From Bdellovibrionales bacterium (GTDB taxonomy: Bacteria; Bdellovibrionota; Bdellovibrionia; Bdellovibrionales; UBA1609): 64,000 nt of DNA. Position 1 is the stretch's first letter; every line of letters starts with the position of its first letter. The notes under the pieces were generated by a model that saw nothing but the letters and a program-made list of their open reading frames with translations, made no database searches and was not told the DNA's origin. The stretch spans positions 1 to 64,000 of the forward strand of contig JALZUR010000020.1 of NCBI GenBank assembly GCA_023301025.1, in the 5' to 3' direction. Of this stretch, positions 40,998 to 51,441 are shown piece by piece. The translations under genes were made by a program, and so were the position numbers.

Positions 40998-43148
40998 TTA
41001 TATTTTAATCTGCGGCATTTCAATCAAAAACCGCGTCTTACCCTTATTGTCTTTTCCAATTGAAATACGACCCCTGTGATCCTCGATGATCTTTTTAACA
41101 ATGGAGAGTCCTAGGCCTGAGTGGTTGATTTTAGTTGTATACTTACTGTTAAAAACAGTCTGCCAATGGGATTCATCAACACCAGGTCCAGAATCAAAAA
41201 ATTCGATAAAAAACATATTGTCTTTTGCTTCAGGATTTTTCTCTACGTTAATGCTAATTATCTTATTTTCAAAATCACCCATAGCTTCAATAGAGTTTTC
41301 AATTAAATTTATGAAAACTCGATTCATTTTCTCAAAGTCCCAAGTAAGTTTTTCAACAGAAATCATAAATCTAAAGTTAAGATCAGGATGAGAAACTTTA
41401 TAAAGAGCTGATAGTCTTTCAAAAAAATCCTGAACATTAACGATCACAGGCTTCATTTGTGGAAATCTTGCAAACTGATTGAATTCATTAACAAGGTTTT
41501 TTATAAGATCAACATGGTCAATAATTGTTTTGATGCAGTCTTTAAAGATAGGGTCATCGATATCTTTTGAAAACTTTTTCAAAAGTCGTTCTGCAGAAAG
41601 CTTTACTGGCGTTAAAGGGTTTTTGATTTCATGAGCCACACGAGTTGCCACTTCTTTCCAGGCCTTTACTCTTTGATTTTCGCGTAAAAGATCAACGTCT
41701 TCTACAGTTATAAGTGCACCATAACCTTCAAGATTTGCTGTTTTTAAATTAGAGATAGAAATTTGTAAGGACAGTGTTTTTTCTTGAGTAACCTTAATAT
41801 CAACTTCTTGAACATAAACTTCGTCTTTTGTAGATTTAAAGTTTTTTAGCATCTCCACAATTTCTGATGGAAGTGTGTTTTTTTTAATAGGTTCTGTTAA
41901 TGAAAAAATCTTTTGGGCTCTTTTGTTAAAATAAGTCAGATTAAAGTTTTCATCAAACGACATAACTCCTGAACTTACTTGGGACAGCACTGATTTTATA
42001 TACAAACTGGACTGCTCAAGTTCTTTTACAGAGTCTTTTAAATGAACCCTAGTGCTTTTTAACTCAATGATCATTGAGTTAAAATTTTGTATAAGAGCGT
42101 TTAGTTCTGTCATACCAGTTTTAAAACGAATTGGCGAAAACTCGCCTTTTGAAACATTTTGAGTAGCTTCACGAACAGCAAATATAGGACGCGATAGGGA
42201 TTGTGCCAAGTATAGACTGAACCATCCACCAAAAGCTAAGATAACAAGTGTCATGCTTGTTAGAATGAAATAATAGGTGGACTTAAGAGGTATGCGAAAA
42301 GCTTTTGTTTTTTGAAACTCTAGTCTTGATTCAGTTACTGCATCTATTGTTTGAAGAAGAGTAAATGGTAAAACTTTAGATACAATAAAAAAACTGTTAT
42401 AGTCTTCGCTATGAACCAAAGCACTTAACCACTGACCTTGCTCAGTTTTTCTTGAAAAGCTGTGATTTTTCTTATTTTTTATTTTTTTCTTAATCTGTAA
42501 ATCACTAATTTTAGGAAGATAGTAGCCACTCTTTTCCGAATATACAGAAGTAAGATACGGTTCAGAATTAGACGTAGCCTCAGCGCTAAAAAACTCAAGA
42601 GCATCAATACCAAGATTCACGACTTCTTTATCAAGCTCTTTTAAATTTATAGCTTTTAATCTTTTATGTCTTTTATTAATTTGATTAGCTGTGTAGAAGA
42701 GGTCTGATTTTATATCATCGATATACTCCGTAGACAGTCTTGTAGATGTGTCTAAAATGGTTTGTGTTTGATTAGCAAACCACCTATCAAAACTTGAGTT
42801 GATGTAAAAAACAGAGACCAAAAACATAAGAGTTGTTGGGACAAATGCAAAACTCACGAAAGCCAAAAAGAGTCTCGCCTTAAGGCTCTTCCCAAAAGTT
42901 TTAGACTTTGAATCAGCGTACAGTTTTACTAAGTTTCTAGCTAAAAAAAATGTTATTGATAAAAAGACTAATGCATTTAAATTGACTAAGCCAAAAAAGA
43001 AAAGTGCATAAGATAAAGGTAGATCGCTTCCACTATTAACAAATCTAAATAAGATCCAATTTAAAAGAATAAAAAAAAGTCCAAGTGGTCCTAAAAGCCA
43101 AAGCTCTAAAGAACGCCTTTTGCTTTCATCTTGTTCACTACGTATCAT
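40998..43148 (-). CDS. NtrY-like membrane sensor histidine kinase (HAMP-PAS-HisKA-HATPase)
   Basis: TM segments, VATRVAHEIKNPLTPVKLSAERLLKKF H-box, NLIENSIEAM N-box, SGLGLSIVKKIIEDHRG G-box. Confidence 0.92.
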   Translation of the reverse strand: MIRSEQDESKRRSLELWLLGPLGLFFILLNWILFRFVNSGSDLPLSYALFFFGLVNLNALVFLSITFFLARNLVKLYADSKSKTFGKSLKARLFLAFVSFAFVPTTLMFLVSVFYINSSFDRWFANQTQTILDTSTRLSTEYIDDIKSDLFYTANQINKRHKRLKAINLKELDKEVVNLGIDALEFFSAEATSNSEPYLTSVYSEKSGYYLPKISDLQIKKKIKNKKNHSFSRKTEQGQWLSALVHSEDYNSFFIVSKVLPFTLLQTIDAVTESRLEFQKTKAFRIPLKSTYYFILTSMTLVILAFGGWFSLYLAQSLSRPIFAVREATQNVSKGEFSPIRFKTGMTELNALIQNFNSMIIELKSTRVHLKDSVKELEQSSLYIKSVLSQVSSGVMSFDENFNLTYFNKRAQKIFSLTEPIKKNTLPSEIVEMLKNFKSTKDEVYVQEVDIKVTQEKTLSLQISISNLKTANLEGYGALITVEDVDLLRENQRVKAWKEVATRVAHEIKNPLTPVKLSAERLLKKFSKDIDDPIFKDCIKTIIDHVDLIKNLVNEFNQFARFPQMKPVIVNVQDFFERLSALYKVSHPDLNFRFMISVEKLTWDFEKMNRVFINLIENSIEAMGDFENKIISINVEKNPEAKDNMFFIEFFDSGPGVDESHWQTVFNSKYTTKINHSGLGLSIVKKIIEDHRGRISIGKDNKGKTRFLIEMPQIKI

Positions 43149-43179
43149 ATGTCATAAGTTGTAACATTGTTGAGTGTAC

Positions 43180-43605
43180 TTATCTATCCATAGCCTCAAA
43201 AGTTTGTAATAAAGCTTTTGCTACCTCAGAGCCCTTGTTCCCTTTCTTTCCCCAAATACGGTCATGAACCTGTTTGTGGTTGTTAACAGTAAGAACACCA
43301 AACATAACAGGCTTTAAAGTTTCAAGACCTACTTTTAAACAGCCTTCAGTGGCAGCTTGGCAAACATAATCATAGTGATCTGTTTCACCCTTGATCACAA
43401 CGCCGTAGCATAAAACACCATCAGCTTTTTTATTTAAAATAAGGTGTTTTGCAACTAATGGCAGTTCAAAGGCCCCCGGCACAAGAACTTTTATGATCTG
43501 TTCTTTTTCGTAACCAGCTTTTTGCAGCTCTTCCATAGCTCCATCTTCTAATGCTTTTGTATAACGTCTATTAAAATCAGCAGAGATTATGGCTATTTTT
43601 TTCAT
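43180..43605 (-). CDS. ribH: 6,7-dimethyl-8-ribityllumazine synthase
   Basis: VPGAFELPLVAKHL, GVVIKGETDHYDYVCQAATEGCLKVGLETLKPVMFGVLT. Confidence 0.96.
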   Translation of the reverse strand: MKKIAIISADFNRRYTKALEDGAMEELQKAGYEKEQIIKVLVPGAFELPLVAKHLILNKKADGVLCYGVVIKGETDHYDYVCQAATEGCLKVGLETLKPVMFGVLTVNNHKQVHDRIWGKKGNKGSEVAKALLQTFEAMDR

Positions 43606-44690
43606 ACTCTGTTCTCTTTAGAGTAAAAACGTTTGAACGGAAGAGTATCTACTAATGAGACACCAAAAGCTGATAAACCAGAAAGCTCAACTTCAGAGTT
43701 TGTTGCAAGTAAGATTTCTTTAATGCCTAACTGCGAAAGTATTTGTGCTCCGATCCCGATATCTTTTTGATCTCTTTTGGCTTGCGGGGATGAAAAATAA
43801 TTTGAGTGCCTTAAAACAACGACAGCACAGGCATTGTCAAACTCATCGTGTTTTACAAAACTGTTGAGTGCCAAAGAGTTTCTTGAATTAAAAAGATCTT
43901 CAGGTCCTCGGTCTACATGAACTCTAACTGGAACTGGTTTTGTAACATCTAAATTCCCACTTAACATTGCATAGTGTATTTTGTTGTTCACTTTGTCTTT
44001 AAAATAGTGAGTTGCAAGCTCTTTACCAGACTCCGAAGTGAAAGTTTCAGTGTATAGCTTTTCTAAATAAGTTTCATTGTTTAAGCGATACTCAATAAGC
44101 TCTTCAATACTTCCAATTTTTATTCCATGTTTTTTTGCAAAGGCAACAAGTTCCGGCGCGCGAGCCATTGTTCCATCGTCATTCATAACTTCACAAATGA
44201 CAGCACTTGGATCAAGTCCTGCAATTTTCATTAAATCAACACTACCTTCCGTGTGTCCTGCACGCTCTAGCACACCACCTTGTTTGGCTCGTATTGGAAA
44301 AATATGTCCAGGTGTTATGATTGACTGAGTTGTAGCATTTAAGTCAGAAGCGACTCTTATGGTATGAGCTCTATCAGCTGCAGAAATACCTGTAGTGATA
44401 CCTTCTCTTGCTTCAATGCTAACGGTAAAAGCTGTTTTATTTGGAGAGTTATTTTGACTCTCCCCAACCATTAAAGAAAGCCCCAGTTTTTCACACTGCT
44501 TTTGAGACATAGCTAAGCACACAAGCCCTCTTGCCTCTTTAACCATAAAATTGATCTGCTCTGGCTTACAGAACTGGCCTGCTAAAACAAGGTCGCCTTC
44601 GTTCTCACGGTCTTCATCATCCACCAATAAAACCATTTTTCCATTTTTAATGTCTTCAACAAGATCTTCAATTTTATCAAGCACATTCAC
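43602..44690 (-). CDS. 3,4-dihydroxy-2-butanone-4-phosphate synthase fused to a degenerate GTP cyclohydrolase II-like domain (RibBX-type)
   Basis: Intact RibB (DDEDRENEGDLVLAGQF, HIFPIRAKQGGVLERAGHTEGSVDL) followed by a RibA-like region without the Cys zinc motif. Confidence 0.9.
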   Translation of the reverse strand: MNVLDKIEDLVEDIKNGKMVLLVDDEDRENEGDLVLAGQFCKPEQINFMVKEARGLVCLAMSQKQCEKLGLSLMVGESQNNSPNKTAFTVSIEAREGITTGISAADRAHTIRVASDLNATTQSIITPGHIFPIRAKQGGVLERAGHTEGSVDLMKIAGLDPSAVICEVMNDDGTMARAPELVAFAKKHGIKIGSIEELIEYRLNNETYLEKLYTETFTSESGKELATHYFKDKVNNKIHYAMLSGNLDVTKPVPVRVHVDRGPEDLFNSRNSLALNSFVKHDEFDNACAVVVLRHSNYFSSPQAKRDQKDIGIGAQILSQLGIKEILLATNSEVELSGLSAFGVSLVDTLPFKRFYSKENRV

Positions 44691-44757
44691 CTACTATTTT
44701 TACTATTTGCTTTCGTATCTGCATCAATTTATTTAATTTAAAACTTTACGTTTATAT

Positions 44758-45369
44758 CTATCGCTTATCTTTATTAATTAGTCCTGCTCGAATAGCACCC
44801 TTTGCCATAAAGTCATATTCAATATTAACTTTGTCACCAGTTTTGAGCGTATTTAAATTTGTTTTCAGAAGAGTTTCAGGTATTAGACAAACTTCAAAAG
44901 TATCATCAGACACTTCATTAAGTGTTAGACTTACACCCCTGACAACAATTGAACCTTTTGACCAAATGTACTCTGGGTGCTTTTTAACCCTAATCTTTAT
45001 ATTTAAACACTCACCCTCAACTTTTTTAACTTCTAAAACCTCACAGACTTCATCAACATGTCCTGTAACCATATGACCATGAAGTCTAGAACCCATCTTC
45101 ATAGCACGTTCTAAATGTACAGAGTCTCCTGCTTTGAGGTTTGAGTGGTTTGTAACTTTTAAAGTTTCTGCCCCTAAATCAAAAGCTAGAGTTTTTGATT
45201 TAGAAAAATCATCATTAACCAATGTAAGACAAGCTCCATTGATACAGATGCTGTGACCTCTTTCTAGATCATCAAAAGCCTCAGGCTTTTTGACTTTAAG
45301 CACGGCACCATCATCATTTAAAATAACATCAAGAACTTCTGCAGTGTCTTCTATTAAACCAGTAAACAT
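44758..45369 (-). CDS. ribE: Riboflavin synthase, alpha chain type
   Basis: MFTGLIEDTAEV, INGACLTLVN, GHMVTGHVDEVCEV, GVSLTLNEV. Confidence 0.95.
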   Translation of the reverse strand: MFTGLIEDTAEVLDVILNDDGAVLKVKKPEAFDDLERGHSICINGACLTLVNDDFSKSKTLAFDLGAETLKVTNHSNLKAGDSVHLERAMKMGSRLHGHMVTGHVDEVCEVLEVKKVEGECLNIKIRVKKHPEYIWSKGSIVVRGVSLTLNEVSDDTFEVCLIPETLLKTNLNTLKTGDKVNIEYDFMAKGAIRAGLINKDKR

Positions 45370-45372
45370 ATC

Positions 45373-45525
45373 TTATTTTGAAAAGAATCGACTCAAAGTC
45401 ACTTGCTGTTGAAATCCAGACCCATAATTTTGTAAGAAACTGCTCGACTGAGTAGTTTTCACGCTCGCCATAAAGCTAAACATTAGAAAAAAAAATGCTA
45501 ATATATAATCTTGATTTGGTAACAC
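45373..45525 (-). CDS. Candidate 50-aa secreted peptide upstream of ribE (not in ORF track)
   Basis: GTG start; (V/M)LPNQDYILAFFFLMFSFMASVKTTQSSSFLQNYGSGFQQQVTLSRFFSK*; stop 3 nt before ribE ATG. Confidence 0.4.
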   Translation of the reverse strand: MLPNQDYILAFFFLMFSFMASVKTTQSSSFLQNYGSGFQQQVTLSRFFSK

Positions 45526-45886
45526 GTTTGACCTCAATTAAAGTAGCTTTAAATAAAGGCATTTTTAAACTATATTTGCAATGGGAGCTAGGACACGGGC
45601 TTATAATGTAGTGCGTTATATTAGATGGTGAATTATCGGACTTGAAAGATCAATCAACGCCCCATTGTGTATAGTGTTGAAGATATTCGCTCTTTTATCT
45701 CTCAAGCAGCTGAAAACTCTATTTAATAAATTCAGATAAATTTAAAAGTATCTAAACAGAGGGTGTAAATGAGCTTATTTACATTCCAATCTCTAAAAAA
45801 GTTAATGTATGAAATAAAGGCTGGTTTCTATAAAAGACCAACTAACATTTTATGGCCTTTATCTTAAAAAATATATCTCAAAAGTT

Positions 45887-46936
45887 CTATTCTTCTTCTT
45901 GTAGTTTTAAAACAAAAGCTTTTGCACCTTCTTCAATATCTACAAACTGTGTTTCACGAATGACTTTAGCTGAAGCATTGTCCAAACCAAGAGAGACTAT
46001 TTCAACTACAGCTAAAGGATCTTCTACATTTTGCCTTGGTCTTTGAAATCTTAGTGGAGATTCACAAGGAATTTTATCACCTTCCCACTCATAGTCCATA
46101 TTTGATATCCAAAGATAATCTCCAACTTTTAAACCATGCTTTCTTCCAGCATTTATTAAAACATGACTGTCATTTTCAGCATAAACTCTAGCACTCCAAG
46201 GTTCTAAAGCGCCTTCAAACTCTAACTGCTCAATTTTGCTACCTAAAGAATTGATTGTTGTGCTAAGCGTTTTTTTAGTTACTGATGCAAACTCATCTGG
46301 AACGCTCACACTTGGGTTAAAAGTTAAACCAAATAAATTTAAGTTAAGACCACCGCTAAAATCACTTTTTATACCTTTACGTGAAACTGAAGCACCTGTG
46401 TGCGTAAACGTTAAAGGCTCAAAAGCATGAAGATCTAATGACATCACCATTCTTTCAACACTCACATTTGCACCTGTTATAAGCCCACCTGTAAGTCCAC
46501 CAAGACCAATGCTAAGTCCACCACTTAGGGTCATCTCAAAATCTGTAGCAGAACCACTGATCAATGTATCAGGAAGATCTTTTGTACACACTGAAGACGT
46601 GGTGTTTGGAGCTAAAACCGAAAAGTTTGTATTAAATGTGCCTACCATACTGTTCATTTTGTCAGTAAACGAAACAGGGTTAAATCTATCAACTGAAATA
46701 AAATACTCAGAGTTGTTAACTGCTTCAAGATACTGATTGTTAAGCATGCCTTTAAGATCGATTTGAATATTATCATTAACTTTAATCATAGCAGCATCAA
46801 TACCTAAGAAAGATGCACTTCTTTTTAAATGTCTACCACTTCTTCTTTCTTCTTCAGTATCACACCCACTGTTTCCCATAAGTATGAAAACAAGTGGCAC
46901 CAACATGAGAGGCTTTAAAAAATTTTTATGTAACAT
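45887..46936 (-). CDS. Lipoprotein with C-terminal FlgT-like/OB-like region (tentative)
   Basis: Signal LVPLVFILMGNSGCDTEEE; C-terminal VLINAGRKHGLKVGDYLWI...VVEIVSLGLDNASAKVI. Confidence 0.7.
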   Translation of the reverse strand: MLHKNFLKPLMLVPLVFILMGNSGCDTEEERRSGRHLKRSASFLGIDAAMIKVNDNIQIDLKGMLNNQYLEAVNNSEYFISVDRFNPVSFTDKMNSMVGTFNTNFSVLAPNTTSSVCTKDLPDTLISGSATDFEMTLSGGLSIGLGGLTGGLITGANVSVERMVMSLDLHAFEPLTFTHTGASVSRKGIKSDFSGGLNLNLFGLTFNPSVSVPDEFASVTKKTLSTTINSLGSKIEQLEFEGALEPWSARVYAENDSHVLINAGRKHGLKVGDYLWISNMDYEWEGDKIPCESPLRFQRPRQNVEDPLAVVEIVSLGLDNASAKVIRETQFVDIEEGAKAFVLKLQEEE

Positions 46937-47010
46937 ACACTGCTCCTAGCTTTTAAGCCTTTCGGACCAAGGGCTATAAAACTTAGGGCTCGTCTGTAGA
47001 AACTGTATTT

Positions 47011-47046
47011 AAAAAAGAGTTTGTCAAAAAAAACTACACTCTTTTA
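47011..47046 (-). terminator. Terminator-like hairpin downstream of clpB
   Basis: Minus strand AAAAGAGT...ACTCTTTTTT with AT-rich stem and T tail. Confidence 0.45.
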
Positions 47047-47056
47047 AAACTATGTC

Positions 47057-49585
47057 TCACTTTTTAACTTTAAAACTTAGTGCGATGTCTGTAGCATCTA
47101 CCACAACAGATTCACCCTCTTTAAATTCTCTCGAGAGAATCAACTCTGATAAGGGGTTTGAGACCATATTTTGCAAGGCTCTTTTAAGAGGTCTTGCGCC
47201 AAAAGAGGTATCACTTCCTTTTTTGATTATAAACTCTTTTGCCTTTTCAGTAAGAAGCATATCTAAATTCTGAGCACTTAAACGTTTTTTAACCTCTAAA
47301 AGCTGTAAATCTAAAATGTTGATTAAATTTGCTTCGCTTAAGCTTTTAAACTCGATTGCTTCATCAATTCTATTTATAAACTCAGGCTTAAATGTATTTT
47401 TAAGGTCTTTGAACTCTAGATTTGAAGTCATAACAATTAAGGTGTTTTTAAAGTTAACAGTTCTGCCTTGAGCATCAGTTAAGCGCCCCTCATCAAAAAC
47501 TTGTAGAAGTAGATTACAAACATCTGAATGAGCCTTTTCTAGCTCATCTAAAAGCACAATCGAAAATGGAGACCTCTTAACCTTTTCTGTAAGCTGCCCC
47601 CCCTCCTCAAAGCCAACATATCCAGGGGGGGATCCAATTAGCTTAGCAACAGAGTGTTTCTCCATATACTCGCTCATATCAAGTCGAATGATTTTACTCT
47701 CATCATTAAAAATTTGCTCAGACAAAGCCTTAACTGTTTCTGTTTTACCGACGCCTGTTGGCCCTAAAAACAAAAATACTCCAAGTGGTTTTTTTGGATC
47801 AGACAAACCAGCTTTTGATCTTAGCACTGATTTAGAAATAGACTCTAGAGCATGATCTTGTCCAATCACTCTTTTTTTAAGCTGAGACTCTAACTTTAAA
47901 AATTTATCTTTTTCTGAACCAATTAACTTAGAAACTGGAACTCCTACCCACCTTGAAATCACTTGAGCTATTTCTTCTTTTGTCACACTTTCATTTAGTA
48001 AGGATGTTTTAGACTTTTTAAAGTTTTGTTCTGATTTTATTTGTGAATTTTTTAACTGTTTTAAAAGTTCAGGAAGATCACCATACTTAAGCTTTGCAGC
48101 TTCTTCTAATTGACCTGATTTTTCACAAAACTTAATTTTATTTTTAACCTTTTCAACTTTTTCTTTAATATCTTTAACAAAGTTAATCTGTGCTTTTTCT
48201 TTTTCCCATTTAATAACAAGTTCATTTTTAAGCTCATTTTTTTCTAATAAACTTTTGCTTAGATTTTTAATCTTACTAACGTCTTTATCTTCTTCAGACT
48301 CTAAAGCTTTTTTCTCTACTTTTAACTTTAAAATGTCTCTTTGGAGTTCGTCAATTTGAAGAGGGACTGAGTTGATTTCAATATTTAGCTGACTAGCAGC
48401 CTCATCAATTAAATCAATAGCTTTATCAGGTAAAAACCTATGAGTTACATAACGTGAACTAAATTCTACAGCTGCTACCAATGCCTCATCTTTAATGCGA
48501 ACTCCATGATGAAGCTCATACTTCTCTTTTAAGCCTCTTAAAATTGCCACACTGTCATCAAAACTAGGCTCCTCAACAAGAGTGCTTTGAAAACGCCTCT
48601 CTAAAGCTTTATCTTTTTCAATGTACTTTTGATACTCATCAGAAGTTGTTGCACCGATGACTCTTAACCCGCCACGAGAAAGAGCAGGTTTTAAAAGCTG
48701 TGCAGCATCCATAGCACCCTCTGATTTTCCAGCCCCTACTAGTGTATGGAGCTCATCAATAAAAATAATAACCTCACCAGCACTGTCAGTAACTTCATCA
48801 ACCACAGACTTTAATCGTTCTTCAAATTCACCTTTGTATTTAGCACCGGCAACTAAAAGTCCCATATCCAAGCTCATGATTCTTTTGCCAATTAAAGAGT
48901 TTGGAACATCTCCATCAGAAATTCTTTTTGCAAGTCCCTCAACAATTGCTGTTTTTCCAACACCAGGTTCACCAATTAAAACTGGATTGTTTTTAGTTCG
49001 TCTGAGTAAAACTTGCACAGCTCTTCTGATTTCAACGTCTCTGCCAATTACAGGATCTAGTTTATTTTCATTAGCTAAACGTGTTAGATCAATGCAGTAT
49101 TTATTTAGCGCATTTAAAGTTGATTCTGGATTATTTGTGACAATTGATTTTCCATTTCTTTCTTTAAGAATCCATTTTTTTAATTCTTGTTCAGAAATAT
49201 CAAGACTTGAAAGTATAGAACTGTATTCTTCTCTGTGACCAAAAAGATGAAATAAAAAGTGTTCTGTTGATACAAAATCATCATTCATATCGCGTGCTTT
49301 TAAAGCTGCTGTAGAAAGTAGTCTTTGTAAATACACAGCAAAAGACAGCTGTTGTTTTTGTTGTGATTTATTTAACTTATACAGATTATCAATTTTTATT
49401 TTAAGAAAACTTTTAAGATCAATTTTTCTTTCATCAAAAAAATTAAAAAATAAACTCTCTCGTCTTAGCATAAACTCATGAAAAACATGAAATGAAGAGA
49501 CCTCTGAATGTCCTAGCCTTAAGGCCAACTCATGGGCTTTTTGAACAGACTCTAAAACTATTTGAGTAAGGTTGTTTTGATTCAT
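47057..49585 (-). CDS. clpB: ClpB-type AAA+ disaggregase
   Basis: Two AAA+ modules (GEPGVGKTAIVEGLA; LGPTGVGKTETVKALSE), central coiled coil, GSPPGYVGFEEGGQLTEKVKRSPFSIVLLDELEKAH. Confidence 0.93.
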   Translation of the reverse strand: MNQNNLTQIVLESVQKAHELALRLGHSEVSSFHVFHEFMLRRESLFFNFFDERKIDLKSFLKIKIDNLYKLNKSQQKQQLSFAVYLQRLLSTAALKARDMNDDFVSTEHFLFHLFGHREEYSSILSSLDISEQELKKWILKERNGKSIVTNNPESTLNALNKYCIDLTRLANENKLDPVIGRDVEIRRAVQVLLRRTKNNPVLIGEPGVGKTAIVEGLAKRISDGDVPNSLIGKRIMSLDMGLLVAGAKYKGEFEERLKSVVDEVTDSAGEVIIFIDELHTLVGAGKSEGAMDAAQLLKPALSRGGLRVIGATTSDEYQKYIEKDKALERRFQSTLVEEPSFDDSVAILRGLKEKYELHHGVRIKDEALVAAVEFSSRYVTHRFLPDKAIDLIDEAASQLNIEINSVPLQIDELQRDILKLKVEKKALESEEDKDVSKIKNLSKSLLEKNELKNELVIKWEKEKAQINFVKDIKEKVEKVKNKIKFCEKSGQLEEAAKLKYGDLPELLKQLKNSQIKSEQNFKKSKTSLLNESVTKEEIAQVISRWVGVPVSKLIGSEKDKFLKLESQLKKRVIGQDHALESISKSVLRSKAGLSDPKKPLGVFLFLGPTGVGKTETVKALSEQIFNDESKIIRLDMSEYMEKHSVAKLIGSPPGYVGFEEGGQLTEKVKRSPFSIVLLDELEKAHSDVCNLLLQVFDEGRLTDAQGRTVNFKNTLIVMTSNLEFKDLKNTFKPEFINRIDEAIEFKSLSEANLINILDLQLLEVKKRLSAQNLDMLLTEKAKEFIIKKGSDTSFGARPLKRALQNMVSNPLSELILSREFKEGESVVVDATDIALSFKVKK

Positions 49586-49776
49586 AGAACGCTCCTATTA
49601 TAAATGTGAGATCACTTATAACTGTGTCAAGTTACTGTTGTGTATCTGTCAAAAATTTATACTCTTTTCCTCAACTTAAAGATGAAACATTAAACTAAAA
49701 ATTTTAAATGCTCTAAACACTCATCCACAAAGGACTTTGGTTCGATCAGAACAATAGATACAAAGAGGATGTCCAT

Positions 49777-50496
49777 ATGAAAAAACTTATTTATCTAATA
49801 GCACTTACACTTGTTTTGACTGCCTGTGGGGGACAAAACTCTATAGTAATGCAATCAAGCCTTAATTCTACAAATGAAACACCTTCTGCTTCAGATGATA
49901 ATAATGACTCGACTCCAACCAACAGCCCAACACTTTCTGATGAGTATGAGTACAGCGCTGTATCTGAACCACTTGCAGTTTTTGGTATGAACCAAGAAAG
50001 AAATATTTTTGATTTTGAAGCCGAAACAGAACTTTTAAAAATATCTATACCTTTTCCTACACTTGGAATTTTACAAGTTGAAGGTACTGTACCCGACCAA
50101 GAAAATATAAGATATTATACAAATTTAGAAAACCAATCTCTTACCCTAGAGATATCTTTATCTGAGTATATAAGAATATTGAAAACAAATGAAACCTTAC
50201 CTGATGGAAGGCCTATTCCTGGCGTTCCAGGAGGAGAACTTCCACTACATAGTTTTCAGCTTCCAAACACATCTTTAAATATGACTCTATACTTTGGTAA
50301 AGATTATTTTGCCGCTTTTATTGAATCTGACTTTAACCTGCCTTTTAACTTAACAAAGAATATTTTAAGTTCCGACAGAAGATCTATTGTTGGTGTTTTA
50401 GGCTGGGTTGCTGCAAAAGACAGCTACAAAGGTGGCAGTTTTATTTCTCTAAGACTGCCAAGAGAATTGATTGCCTATATCGCAAACTCTCAGTAA
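49777..50496 (+). CDS. Lipoprotein of unknown function
   Basis: MKKLIYLIALTLVLTACGGQN lipobox. Confidence 0.75.
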   Translation: MKKLIYLIALTLVLTACGGQNSIVMQSSLNSTNETPSASDDNNDSTPTNSPTLSDEYEYSAVSEPLAVFGMNQERNIFDFEAETELLKISIPFPTLGILQVEGTVPDQENIRYYTNLENQSLTLEISLSEYIRILKTNETLPDGRPIPGVPGGELPLHSFQLPNTSLNMTLYFGKDYFAAFIESDFNLPFNLTKNILSSDRRSIVGVLGWVAAKDSYKGGSFISLRLPRELIAYIANSQ

Positions 50497-50589
50497 TTGT
50501 ACCCTTAATTAAGTTTAATAAACTTAAGCTTGCTCCAATACTAATTAGTCTTCATTATATAAGAGGATAATTAAAATGGAGCAGTTTTC

Positions 50590-51354
50590 ATGAGTAAAAA
50601 AAAATCAAGTACTAAAAAAACTAATAAAAAAAAAGCTGTGAAAAAAACAGCAACTAAGAAAGCCACAAAAAAAGCTAGTAAAAAGAAAGTGACAAAAAAA
50701 GCTTCTGCTCGTAGCGCCAAAAAAAAGGTTAGTAAGAAAACTAAAAAAAAGACTTCTAAAAAAGTAGCTAAAAAGAAGATTTCTAAAAAAACAGCCAAAA
50801 AGAAGACTTCTAAAAAAGTAGCTAAAAAGAAGACTGTAAAAAAGAATACGGTTAACAAAAAAAAGAAAGTTTTAAAGAAATCAACTAAAAAGAAAACTGC
50901 TAAGAAAACACCTGCGCGCAAGTCTAAAAAAACTACGAATAAAGCTCCAAAAAAGATAAGTGCAAAAGAAAGAGCTTTTAAAGAAAAGCGAGCTAAAGAG
51001 CTAGTTGCAGATATTAAAAACTCAAAACTAAAAAAGAACAAAAGTATTGAAAAAGAGATTAAGCCTGAGACAAAACCTCAAACACCCAATTTAGAGGATT
51101 TACTCTCTAGAAAAAAACATATAACTTCTATAAACCCTTTTGTAGTCAGTAAAAAGCAGGTTAAAACTCAAGTTGCTGGTCATGACAGCGAAGAGAGTCG
51201 TGAGCTTTTTATGGATGGGCTACTAGAAGATTCAAACACTGATGAAAATATTCTTGATATCGAATCTGAAGATGAACAAGAAGAAGAGCTTTACGAAAGT
51301 ATGGACTCTTTAATTGATGAAGAAGATGATCAAGATGACGAAAACTACTTCTAG
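50590..51354 (+). CDS. Histone H1-like Lys-rich protein with acidic C-terminal tail
   Basis: KKK(T/S)KKVAKKK repeats over ~120 aa, then GLLEDSNTDENILDIESEDEQEEELYESMDSLIDEEDDQDDENYF. Confidence 0.82.
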   Translation: MSKKKSSTKKTNKKKAVKKTATKKATKKASKKKVTKKASARSAKKKVSKKTKKKTSKKVAKKKISKKTAKKKTSKKVAKKKTVKKNTVNKKKKVLKKSTKKKTAKKTPARKSKKTTNKAPKKISAKERAFKEKRAKELVADIKNSKLKKNKSIEKEIKPETKPQTPNLEDLLSRKKHITSINPFVVSKKQVKTQVAGHDSEESRELFMDGLLEDSNTDENILDIESEDEQEEELYESMDSLIDEEDDQDDENYF

Positions 51355-51441
51355 AACATAGTCTCGGGTAAAAAAGCTTTTACAAAGACTAAATTTATTT
51401 TAGGACTAACTTACTTAAGTATCTGGTTATCTAAAATCGAA

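Noticed and set aside
45370-45650. Possible FMN riboswitch upstream of ribE
   Set aside because: No conserved FMN-element motifs could be recognised on the minus strand in this interval.
50571-51041. Minus-strand 156-aa hydrophobic ORF
   Set aside because: Antisense of AAA/AAG lysine codons, producing false Phe/Leu-rich membrane-like translation.
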